Origin: Streptomyces sp. WM4235
Lineage (GTDB): Bacteria > Actinomycetota > Actinomycetes > Streptomycetales > Streptomycetaceae
Length of the DNA: 6,225 nt
Reading direction: 5' to 3'
Assembly: GCF_001279725.1 (NCBI RefSeq)
Contig: NZ_LGDE01000076.1
Coordinates: 1 to 6,225 of the forward strand
Positions 1 through 6,225 of the stretch are shown here, piece after piece. The first letter of the stretch is position 1. Every line of letters starts with the position of its first letter. Below the pieces are notes generated by a model. It saw only the letters and a program-made list of their open reading frames with translations. It was not told the origin of the DNA and ran no database searches. A program made the position numbers and the translations under genes.

Positions 1-981
1 CGAACCGATCGCGCAGAACTGCGACCTGTCCGTCACCCCACGCCACGCACGGGTCAAACCCTCCACCTCGATCGGATCACCCAGACCCGTCCCCGTCCCG
101 TGCGCCTCCACCAGACCGATCGAGTCCACCGACACCCCCGCGTCCCGCAACGCCGCGGAGATCACTTCCTGTTGCGCCGCACTGCTCGGAACCGTCAACC
201 CACTCGTACGACCACCGTGATTGACCGCACTGCCCTTGATGACACCCCGGATCCGGTCACCGTCCCGCAAAGCGGCCCGGAGCGGCTTCACCACCACCGT
301 CACCACACCCTCACCCGGCACGAACCCGTCCGCCCCCGCATCGAACGGCCGGGAGGCACCCGAAGGCGACAGGGCTCGCAGGTTTCGCATCGCGACGTAG
401 TGCAGCGGGGACATGCCGACGCGAACACCGGCCACGATCGCCTGGTCGCACTCGCCGTCACGGATGCTGCGCACCGCCGTGTGCAGGGCGACCAGCGAAG
501 ACGAACACAACGTGTCGATCGTCATGCTCGGCCCGTGCAGATCCAGGAAGTAACTCACCCGGTTCGCGAGGAACGCGTTGTGGTTGCCGAGACCGCTGGG
601 GGCGTCCAGCTCCGGCTCGATGTTGTAGTCCTTGTAGTGCTGGTAACTGGCGCCCACGAACACGCCGGTGGAGGAGGCCAGTTGCCTGGGCGGCAGGCCG
701 GCCGACTCCAGTGCCTCCCAGGCGGTACGGAGCAGCCAGCGGACCTGCGGGTCGAGGACCTCCGCCTGTTTGGGGAAGAAGTCGAAGAACCGGGCGTCGA
801 ACTCCTCCACGTTGTCGAGGAATCCGCCCATGTCGGGCTCGTGACCATCCGCGTACCGTCCCCAGCGGTGGGCCGGCGCCGGGTGGATCTCCTCGCCGGC
901 GCCGGCCAGGAGGGACCAGAGCCGCTCCGGGTCCGAGGCACCGGGGAGCGCCAGGGCCAGGCCGATGACGGCCATGTCCTC
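1..981 (-). other. Ketosynthase domain KS2, N-terminal three quarters (cut by window edge)
   Basis: Residues 1749-2075 open with EDMAVIGLALALPGA, the usual KS start, and run through LDPQVRWLL, FVGASYQHYKDYN and FLANRVSYFLDLHGP. The active-site Cys1907 sits in DTLCSSSL (505-507) and His2042 in EAHGTGTGLGDP (100-102), 135 residues later as expected. The second active-site histidine (NIGH) lies past position 1 and cannot be checked. SYQHYKDYN and VNHGGRTSGLTVPS are typical of trans-AT ketosynthases. KS2 would accept the chain from ACP2 and begin the next extension or transfer. From about 365 to 1 synonymous codon choice changes sharply from its surroundings, although the protein stays a normal KS. 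Confidence 0.95.
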
Positions 982-3900
982 GGCAGCCGCCGTGTCTTCG
1001 AGGACTGCCGGACCGGCGGTGGCCGAGGCCGCGCCGGGGACCGCCGCCTCGGGGACCGCTGCCTCGGGGGCCGCCGCCTCGGGGCCCTCGACCGGGGCCG
1101 GGGCCGGGTCTGTGTCCGGGTCTGTGGTGAACGCTCCGTCGGCCGCCAGCTCGGCGACGTGCGCGGCGAGGGTACGGCAGTCCGCGGCGTCCAGGACGTC
1201 CGTCGGGCTGAGTTGTACCCCGTACTCCGTCTCGATGTCGGCCGCGATGGCCGTCGCCAGCATGGAGTCGAGGCCCGCGGCGGACAGTGAGGTGGTCGCG
1301 GTGACACCCGGGTCGCGCAGGACGTCGCGTACCACCGTGACGATCGCCGCCTCCGATGCCGCGGCGTGCGGCGTGCGGTGGGCGGGGCGAGAGGGCGGTG
1401 CGTCGTCGGCGGCCACCGTCCGGTACTCGACTTCGTCGAGCCGGGCCAACACCCGGCCGTCGGCGGCGAAGAGCGTCGCGTCGCCGCGTCGCGTGCCGTC
1501 GCTCGCGGGCTCGGCGCCTTCGAGCAACACGAACACCGTCCGCGCCGGATCCGCCCAGCGGGTCGCCCGGCCGATGGAGACCGGCAGATAGGTGGCCGAC
1601 GGGGCGGCGGGGTCCGCGAGCGTGAGCACGGCCATGGCCTGAAGGGCGGCGTCGATCGCGACCGTCTGCGCCTCCAGGGGGCTGTCGGCGGGAACGTCGA
1701 TGCGTACGAGCACGCGGCCCGGCTCGTAGTGCACCTCGGCGATGGAGCGGAGCGGGGCGGTGAGTTCCATGCCCTTCGCCGCGAACCAGGCGTAGAGGCC
1801 GTCCGGTTGCAGGGTCCGGCCGAGGCCGGCCCGCAGTGCGTCCAGGTCGACGGCGGCGGGCTCCTGGCCGGCCGGGGTGTCGGTGGTGGTGAGTCGGGCG
1901 ATGACCCGGTCGGCGTGACGGAAGGCGGCCGGTCCGTTGCGGGTGGGGTCGTCCAGGTCACTGGTGAGGGAGTGGGTTCCGGTTCCCCGGCCCGTGAAGA
2001 CGATCCGGCGCAGGACCTCGCCCGAGCGCAGCCCGAGGGCCACGGGGAGCGCCCCGGGCACGGTGTCCTCGCCCAGCACCCGGTGGGCGGGCGCGAGCCG
2101 CCGTAGGGCAGCGGCCACGTCCTGCGCGGCAGGGCCGGCGGGTGGTGCGGGCGGGGACGTCACCGCGGTGTCGGCCGGCGTCCCGAACGGGTAGGGAGGC
2201 AGGGCGCGGTGGCGTGCCGGCGGGCCCGGGTACACCGCGGCCCAGTCGACGGTGCCGCCGGCGACGTAGCGCAGGGCGGGCCCGCCGAGCCCGGTCGAGG
2301 CGCTCTCCACCAGAGTGTCGCCGCGTACGACGGTGCCGGGTGCCCGGTCCGCCAGGTGCAGCGCCGTGGCCAAGGCGGTGCTCAGTTCGTCGACCGTGTT
2401 CCCCAGGACGGCGACCCGGTGGGCCCGGTGGTCGCGTCCGATGGCACTGGAGCGGCACAGGGCGCGCAGGTCGTCCGCGGTCCCCCGCGCCAGCAGCGGG
2501 CGGACGTCCGCCATGCGCCGGAGCAGGGCCTGCGGGGTGTGGGCGGAGAGGACGAGCAGATGCTCGTCCCGTTCGGTGGCGGCCTCTGGGGCATCGTGGC
2601 CGGACTGCCCGTACCCGGGCTCCCCGATGTACTCCTCCACGACGATGTGCGCGTTGGTGCCGCCCATGCCGAAGGAGCTGATCCCCGCCCGGCGCGGACC
2701 GTCCGAGGTCCATGGTTGTGGCTCGACCGGGATCACGAACGGTCCGGTGGACAGGTCGAGGTGGCTGCTGGGGGTCTCGTGGCCGGCGACGGGCGGTATC
2801 TCCCGGTGTCGCAGGGACAGCAGCACCTTCAGCAGGCCGGCGAGTCCGGCCGCGGGCTCCAGGTGTCCGATGTTTCCCTTCACCGTCCCGATGTGGCACG
2901 GGCCGGTGCGGTCCGGGTCGCCACCGAACACCTCGGTCAGCGCGGCGATCTCGATCGGGTCGCCGAGCCGGGTCGCGGTGCCGTGCGTCTCGATCAGGGA
3001 GACGTCCGCAGGGGCCAGTCCGGCGTCGGCGAGCGCGGCCCGGACGACCGCGGCCTGGGCCTCGCTGCGGGGCACCGGCAGGGCGCTGCCGCGGCCCCCG
3101 TGGTTGACGGCCGTACCGCGGATGACGCCCCAGATCCGGTCGCCGTCCCGTTCCGCGTCCGCGAGCGGCTTCAGCATTACGGCCAACGCGCCCTCGCCGG
3201 GCAGGAATCCGTCCGCCCGCTCGTCGAAGGGCCTCGGCAGGGTCTCGGACAGCGCGCCGAGCCGGCTCAGGCTGCGGTAGTACCAAGGAGTCAGGCCGAC
3301 CTGGCAGGCCGCCACGATGGCGGCGCCGCAGTGCCCCGCACGCAGTGCGGCGACCGCTTGCTGGATGGCGACGAGCGAGGACGAGCAAAGGGTGTCGACG
3401 GTCTGCGACGGGCCGGTGAGGTCCAGGGCGTACGAGATCCGGTTGGCCAGTACCGCGTTCATGGAGCCGAGCGCGGTGTGCGGTCCGACGGTCTCCAGAC
3501 CCTGCGTGTCACGGTGGTGGGTGTAGGTGGCGCCGACGAAGACGCCGATGTCGCGGCGGTCGGCGAGAGCGCTGTCGTCCCGCACCGTCCAGGCGTGTTC
3601 CAGCAGCAGCTTCTGTTGTACGTCCATCTCCTCGGCCTCGCGTACGGAGATGCCGAAGAAGCTCGGATCGAAGCGGTCGATGCCCGAGACGAACGCACCG
3701 GTGCGGCAGTAGGTGCCCGTCATGCGGGGGCCGCGCGGCTCGAAGTGGGTGTCGATGTCCCAGCGTTCCGCCGGGACCTCGGTGAACGCGTTGCCGCCGG
3801 AGCGGAGCAGGTCCCACAGCTCCACCGCGCCGCCGGCGGCGCCCGGCAGGTCACCGGAGACGGCGACGATCGCCACGTCCGCGTCACGGCCGTCGGCCCG

Positions 3901-6225
3901 CGTGCGGCGTCGCGGTGTCGGGAGCGGGCGGTCGGGGCCGGATGCCGGGAGCGGCTCGCCGGGGCGGGTGGGCTCGAAGGGCCGTACCAGGTCGGCCGGC
4001 TCGGAAAGCCCGACCCGCTGGGAGGGCTCGGCCGGCCGGGAGGGCTCGACGGACCCGACCGGCTCGGGGGGTTCCGGCGCGGCCACCGCGGTGGCGGCGC
4101 CGTAGCGGTCGGTCAGGGCCTGCACCAGCTCGGCGAACTCGCCGTACTCCAGGAAGAGCGTCGCCGGGAGGTGTATGCCCCACCTGCGGGACAGTTCCTC
4201 CGACAGCTCGACGCTCATGATCGAACTCATGCCGTAGTCCGACAGGGGGGTGTCGCGGTCGAAGGAGGCGACACCGAGCCGCTCGGCGAGGAACCGCTCC
4301 AGGCCGTCGGCGACGTGTTCCCCGGCGCCCACGCCCGACCCGCCGGCCCCGGCCGTCCCACCGGCCGTGTTCGGTACGCCGGTGCGCGCCTCGGCCCGTA
4401 CGACGGAGGGAGCTTCGACTTCGGCTTCGGCTTCCGCGGCCTCCGGCTCGATGACCTCGTCGCCGGCGTCCGGGTGGGCGACGACGACCTGGCGGGGGTC
4501 TTCCCGCGACCCCAGTACCGCGATGAGGGCGTCCAGACCCTCCGCGGTGCCGAGCGGCCGGACACCGCGCCGCCGCAACTGCTCGGCGACGGCCGTACCC
4601 ATGCCCACCTCACCCCACAGGCCCCAGTCGATGCTCAGCCACGGCGAGCCGTGTGCCTGCGCGAAGGCGTCGAGGTAGGCGTTGGCCGCGGCGTACCCGG
4701 CCTGCCCGAGGTTGCCGAACGTGCCGGAGACCGACGCGAACAACACGGCGAAGTCCAGGTCCTGCCCGGCCACCGCGGTCGCCAGCTCGCGGACCCCGTC
4801 GACCTTGGGCCGCATCACCGCGGCGATGTCCTCGGCGGTGGCGCTGCGGATCAGGCCGTCCTTGAGCGTGCCGGCGGCGTGAACCACGCCGTGCAGCACT
4901 CCGTACTCGGCGCGGGCCCGCTGCACCACGGCCGCCAGGGCGCCGGGGGTGGTGACGTCCGCGCTGTAGGAGACGATCTCGCAGCCGTGTGCGCGGATCG
5001 CGGCCGTCCGCTGCCGGTCGACGGCCGCCGCGCCGGAGCGGCTGACCAACGCGACGACGCCGGCGCCGTCCCGTGCGAACCTGTCGGCGACCTCCAGGCC
5101 CAGACCGCCGTGCCCGCCGAGGATGAGGTAGTGGCCGCCCTGCCTGACCGGCCCCGGGCGTGAGCGGGGCGCGGCGTGCGCGGAACGGTCGCGAACGCGG
5201 ACGGGTACCCGGCGGACACCCTGTCGGTAGCCGGTCTCGGTCGGGCCGTCGCTGTCGCCGAGTTCCGCGAGGAGCGCCTGGAGGGCGTCGTCGGAGGACC
5301 GGTCGATGTCGACGAGGCGGGGGCGCAGGCCCGAGTACTCGATGGCGGCGGTACGGAGGAAGCCCCACAGGGCGGCGCGCGCGGGCACCGGCCGGTCTCC
5401 GTCCGCGACTGCTTGCCCGTCCCGGGTCACGACGAGGAAGCGGCCCTTGCGCTGCCGCTCGCCGAGGGTCCGCAGGGCGGCCAGGCAGCCGTAGAGGCCG
5501 AGGCGGAGTTCCGTCTCCTCCCCCTGGGCGCCGTCGGACACCTCGCCGGCGTTCCACAGGTGCACCACACCGGCGATCGGGTCCCCGACCTCGTCCCAGA
5601 GCCGCCGGAACGCCTCCTCGTCCGGCTGCGAGAGCATCCGCAGGTCGCGGTCACCGTCGCCGTCGCCGGCCCGTTCCTGTGCGTGTTCGTGCGCCCGCGG
5701 TCCGGACGGGCCGATGCCGACCTCCACCACGCGGGCGCCGTCGGCCCGAAGCCGTCCGGCGGCGCGTGCTCCGAGGCCGTCCGTGCCGGCGTCGTGCAGC
5801 ACCACCCAGGTACCGGTCACCGGCTCGGTCCGGGCGGCGTCCGCCGGTGCGGAACGCCACACGATCCGGCTGATGGGCAGCGCTGCCGGTCCTGCCGGTC
5901 GTGCCGGGGCCGAGGCGGCGGCCGTTCGCGAGACGGCGGCCGTTCGCCGCATGCGGAGCCCCTCGAACTCCGCGGCGACCTCGTGGGAGGGCCCCAGCAG
6001 AGTCGCGTCGGCGGTCGCGTACGCGCCGTCGACGCCGGTGCGGCGCACCAGGACGGTGGCACCGGTCGACAGCGCCGAGAGGTCGGTGAGGACCCGGAAC
6101 CGGGCGATGCCGATCGGCAGCATGGGGTGGGGGCCGTCGGCTCCCGTGAGGTCCTGGAGCGCGCAGCTCACGACCTGGAACACCCCGTCCACCAGGAGCG
6201 GATGCGCGTACCAGGGCACGGGTTC
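1..6225 (-). CDS. Modular type I polyketide synthase, AT-less (trans-AT) type, internal fragment
   Basis: One open frame without a stop spans the entire window, 2,075 codons read from 6225 to 1, so both ends of the gene are missing and no start codon can be chosen. Residue numbers in other entries count from the codon at 6223-6225. The translation holds ordered PKS domains: DH (C-terminal part), KR, ACP, KS, DH-like, ACP, KS (partial). KS active sites, carrier-protein serines and KR catalytic residues are all readable. No acyltransferase lies between KS1 and ACP2: only about 145 residues of adaptor separate KS1 from DH2 and they hold no GHSxG serine motif. Malonyl units would therefore be loaded by a separate acyltransferase, as in trans-AT assembly lines. 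The protein is a cytosolic megaenzyme that builds a polyketide chain by successive thioester condensations. The product is not identifiable from this piece. The PKS call is near certain; the trans-AT call is strong but rests on one complete module. Confidence 0.95.
982..1140 (-). other. Ala/Pro/Glu-rich inter-module linker
   Basis: About 53 residues (1696-1748) connect ACP2 to KS2. The composition is Ala, Pro, Glu, Asp and Thr, beginning with two DPDTDP-like acidic blocks and continuing into EAAxP repeats. It has no motif of an enzymatic domain and is expected to be disordered. It is acidic, in contrast to the Arg-bearing linker ahead of KS1. Confidence 0.7.
1036..1080 (-). repeat. 15-bp tandem repeat, three copies, coding EAAxP
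   Basis: Three head-to-tail 15-base units at 1066-1080, 1051-1065 and 1036-1050 encode EAAAP, EAAVP and EAAVP in the ACP2-KS2 linker. Units differ at single bases (GCG/GCA, GCC/GTC). Because the unit is a multiple of three, copy-number change lengthens or shortens the spacer without breaking the frame. It probably arose by slippage and acts only as spacer. Confidence 0.85.
1141..1356 (-). other. Acyl carrier protein ACP2 (T domain)
   Basis: Residues 1624-1695 form a single carrier domain. The phosphopantetheine site is the standard GLDSM, with Ser1654 at 1264-1266. The first helix is SEAAIVTVVRDVL, and the last helix region reads CRTLAAHVAELAAD. It lacks the DSxxxxxW beta-branching Trp. Lying after DH2 and before KS2, it holds the chain made by KS1 and delivers it to KS2. 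The helix after the serine is unusually Ala/Ile-rich (LATAIAADIETEYG) and quite unlike that of ACP1, so the two carriers are not recent duplicates of each other. Confidence 0.92.
1411..2115 (-). other. Divergent dehydratase-like domain DH2
   Basis: Residues about 1372-1605 fit a double hot-dog dehydratase but depart from it. An HxxxGxxxxPG motif is present in AHRVLGEDTVPG, with His1381 (2083-2085), Gly1385 and Pro1390. In the second half IDAALQAM gives a DxxxQ motif, with Asp1525 (1651-1653) and Gln1529. YLPVSIGRA matches the LPF-type strand and RVLARLDEVEYR the last strand. The GxxYGPxF stretch before the second hot-dog is degraded to GMELTAPL (1750-1773), losing its Tyr and Phe. The region ahead of the histidine and the first hot-dog look short, about 230 residues overall against roughly 270-290 for ordinary domains. 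Its own module has no KR, so a hydroxy substrate is not made there. It may be a weak or inactive dehydratase, a double-bond isomerase or a cyclising relative. The histidine alignment is plausible but not certain, given the truncation. Confidence 0.7.
2182..2625 (-). other. Post-KS adaptor/linker domain with YPF motif, no AT
   Basis: Residues 1201-1348 follow KS1. They begin with DEHLLVLSAHTPQALLRR, the usual opening of the KS-AT adaptor, contain a short alpha/beta portion with RAHRVAVLG, and end with GGTVDWAAVYPG and LPPYPFG. The last part is the strand that normally wraps back onto the KS after an acyltransferase. In AT-less PKSs this flanking unit remains although the acyltransferase itself is gone, and it has been discussed as a docking platform for the trans-acting AT. 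At about 148 residues, with no GHSxG or other acyltransferase motif, it cannot contain an AT. This is the main sequence evidence for calling the system trans-AT. Confidence 0.85.
2626..3885 (-). other. Ketosynthase domain KS1 (complete)
   Basis: Residues 781-1200 (about 420, normal for a KS) make up a full condensing enzyme. It takes the chain from ACP1 onto its cysteine and condenses it with the extender on ACP2. The Cys-His-His triad is complete: Cys947 in DTLCSSSL (3385-3387), His1081 in THGTATRLGDP (2983-2985) and His1121 in KGNIGHLEPAAG (2863-2865). Spacings of 134 and 40 residues are as expected. The C-terminal SSFGMGGTNAHIVVEE motif closes the domain. Several conserved positions differ from the usual form: HGTAT for HGTGT, VKGNIGH for VKSNIGH, and MDVQQK where MDPQxR is standard. 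Because both histidines are retained, this is not a typical non-elongating KS, in which the HGTGT histidine is lost, so chain extension is predicted. It lacks an adjoining acyltransferase. Confidence 0.95.
3886..4104 (-). other. Pro/Glu-rich inter-module linker with short repeats
   Basis: About 73 residues (708-780) separate ACP1 from KS1. The stretch is dominated by Glu-Pro pairs (about seven) with Ser, Arg and Gly and then turns basic just before the ketosynthase (PRRRTRADGR). At DNA level the 11-base string gggagggctcg occurs at 4020-4030 and again at 4038-4048, 18 bases apart and in frame, pointing to local duplication. No docking-domain helix pair or catalytic motif is visible. It is most likely a disordered spacer between modules; Pro-rich spacers like this are common here in actinomycete PKSs. 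Confidence 0.7.
4105..4320 (-). other. Acyl carrier protein ACP1 (T domain)
   Basis: Residues 636-707 form a single four-helix carrier domain that carries the growing chain on a phosphopantetheine arm. The modification site reads DYGMSSIMSVEL, with the attachment serine at residue 668 (4222-4224). In most PKS carriers the residue before that serine is Asp (GxDS); here it is Ser, a mild departure that keeps the attachment residue itself. The first helix (ADGLERFLAERLG) and the final helix (FAELVQALTDRYG) are typical. There is no Trp in the helix after the serine, so the DSxxxxxW signature associated with beta-branching carriers is absent. It is a single ACP, not a tandem pair, placed after the KR and before KS1. 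Confidence 0.92.
4321..4465 (-). other. Acidic low-complexity linker between KR and ACP1
   Basis: About 48 residues (588-635) lie between the last KR strand and the first ACP helix. The start is strongly acidic, with a run of alternating Glu and Ala encoded by repeated GAA-GCC codons at about 4411-4445. The end is Gly/Ala/Thr-rich. Nothing resembles an enzymatic domain. It is most simply a flexible tether allowing ACP1 to swing between the KR, DH1 and KS1 active sites. The length and make-up are ordinary for actinomycete megasynthases. Confidence 0.7.
4466..5880 (-). other. Ketoreductase domain KR (structural plus catalytic halves)
   Basis: This domain reduces the beta-keto group of the ACP-bound intermediate using NADPH. 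Residues about 116-360 form the degenerate Rossmann half, opening with PISRIVWRS and including the conserved ALWGFLRT segment. Residues about 364-587 are the catalytic half. It has the nucleotide motif GGHGGLG (residues 370-376, 5098-5118), catalytic Lys474 in RPKVDG (4804-4806), Ser498 in FASVSG (4732-4734), Tyr511 (4693-4695) and Asn515 (4681-4683) in YAAAN. All catalytic positions are present, so activity is expected. At the position of the LDD stereo-motif the sequence reads LKDG: the final Asp (residue 456) is kept and there is no Trp ahead of the catalytic Tyr. By the usual rule this favours a B-type reductase making the D-configured (usually 3R) alcohol, which suits a downstream trans double bond. 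There is no enoylreductase insert between the two halves. Confidence 0.93.
5945..6225 (-). other. Dehydratase domain DH1, C-terminal part (cut by window edge)
   Basis: Residues 1 to about 93 match the second hot-dog half of a PKS dehydratase. The sequence HPLLVDGVFQ at residues 8-17 carries the DxxxQ catalytic motif, with Asp13 encoded at 6187-6189. It is followed by a LPIGIARFRV stretch, in the place where dehydratases have their LPF/LPxx strand, and by a closing strand ending near RMRR. The N-terminal half, which should hold the HxxxGxxxxP histidine, lies beyond 6225 and cannot be checked. The role known for the family is removal of water from the beta-hydroxyacyl-ACP made by the neighbouring KR, giving an alpha,beta double bond. 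With KR next and no enoylreductase, the module would leave an enoyl intermediate if DH1 is intact. An Ala/Pro/Arg-rich linker of about 20 residues separates it from the KR structural half. Confidence 0.85.

Noticed and set aside
100..1290. Plus-strand open frame of 396 codons
   Set aside because: It lies opposite KS2 and ACP2, starts at a GTG that is the complement of the active-site His codon of KS2, and shows no family motif; a shadow of the real gene.
2182..2625. Possible acyltransferase after KS1
   Set aside because: Only about 148 residues are available and no GHSxG, HAFH or YASH-like motif is present.
1958..3388. Minus-strand frame of 476 codons overlapping KS1
   Set aside because: It is offset from the PKS frame and encodes Arg/Pro/Gly-rich sequence without motifs, whereas the in-phase frame gives the complete KS1 catalytic triad.
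3886..4104. Gene boundary with docking domains between ACP1 and KS1
   Set aside because: The frame runs through without a stop, with no ribosome binding site or start codon in a sensible place; the stretch is a Pro/Glu-rich linker.
4219..4233. Beta-branching carrier protein
   Set aside because: Neither ACP1 nor ACP2 has the Trp of the DSxxxxxW signature, and neither is a tandem ACP.
2209..5163. Long plus-strand open frame of 984 codons opposite the PKS
   Set aside because: Its codons are the complement of high-GC PKS codons with C or G in the third position, which rarely form stops on the other strand. The translation has no recognisable domain and is rich in Gly, Arg and Val, while the minus strand carries coherent KS, DH, ACP and KR motifs over the same bases.
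4466..5880. Possible enoylreductase or methyltransferase insert between DH1 and ACP1
   Set aside because: The length is fully used by the two KR halves. There is no second nucleotide-binding motif of the ER type and no SAM-binding motif.

Overview
The whole window is one uninterrupted minus-strand reading frame of 2,075 codons. It is a piece from inside a modular type I polyketide synthase (PKS) of the AT-less (trans-acyltransferase) kind. The gene's start and stop both lie outside the window. Base composition is very GC-rich, with G or C at nearly every third codon position. This, together with the PKS type, points to a high-GC actinomycete such as Streptomyces or a relative. That assignment is an inference, because no housekeeping gene is present.

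Read in the direction of translation (window end to window start), the order is: the C-terminal part of a dehydratase (DH1, 6225 to about 5945); a ketoreductase with its structural and catalytic halves (KR, about 5880 to 4466); an acidic linker; a carrier protein (ACP1, about 4320 to 4105); a Pro/Glu-rich linker; a complete ketosynthase (KS1, about 3885 to 2626); a post-KS adaptor ending in a YPF motif (about 2625 to 2182); a short, divergent dehydratase-like domain (DH2, about 2115 to 1411); a second carrier protein (ACP2, about 1356 to 1141); an Ala/Pro/Glu linker with a 15-bp tandem repeat; and the first three quarters of another ketosynthase (KS2, about 981 to 1). In short: ...DH-KR-ACP | KS-DH*-ACP | KS...

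From the family's known logic, the first module would reduce and dehydrate its beta-keto intermediate to an enoyl thioester on ACP1. KS1 would accept that chain and extend it with a unit loaded on ACP2 by a separate acyltransferase. DH2 would then act on the ACP2-bound chain, and KS2 would take it onward. The space between KS1 and DH2 is far too short for an acyltransferase. The KS1 module carries a dehydratase-like domain but no ketoreductase, so its chemistry cannot be read off directly.

The points that most deserve a second look are the odd KS1-DH2-ACP2 module, the altered motifs in DH2, and an abrupt change in synonymous codon choice in the last part of KS2 (about 1 to 365), which suggests recombination or gene conversion. 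I see no RNA gene, mobile element, CRISPR array, promoter or terminator, and none would be expected inside a gene of this kind. I cannot name the gene or its product.
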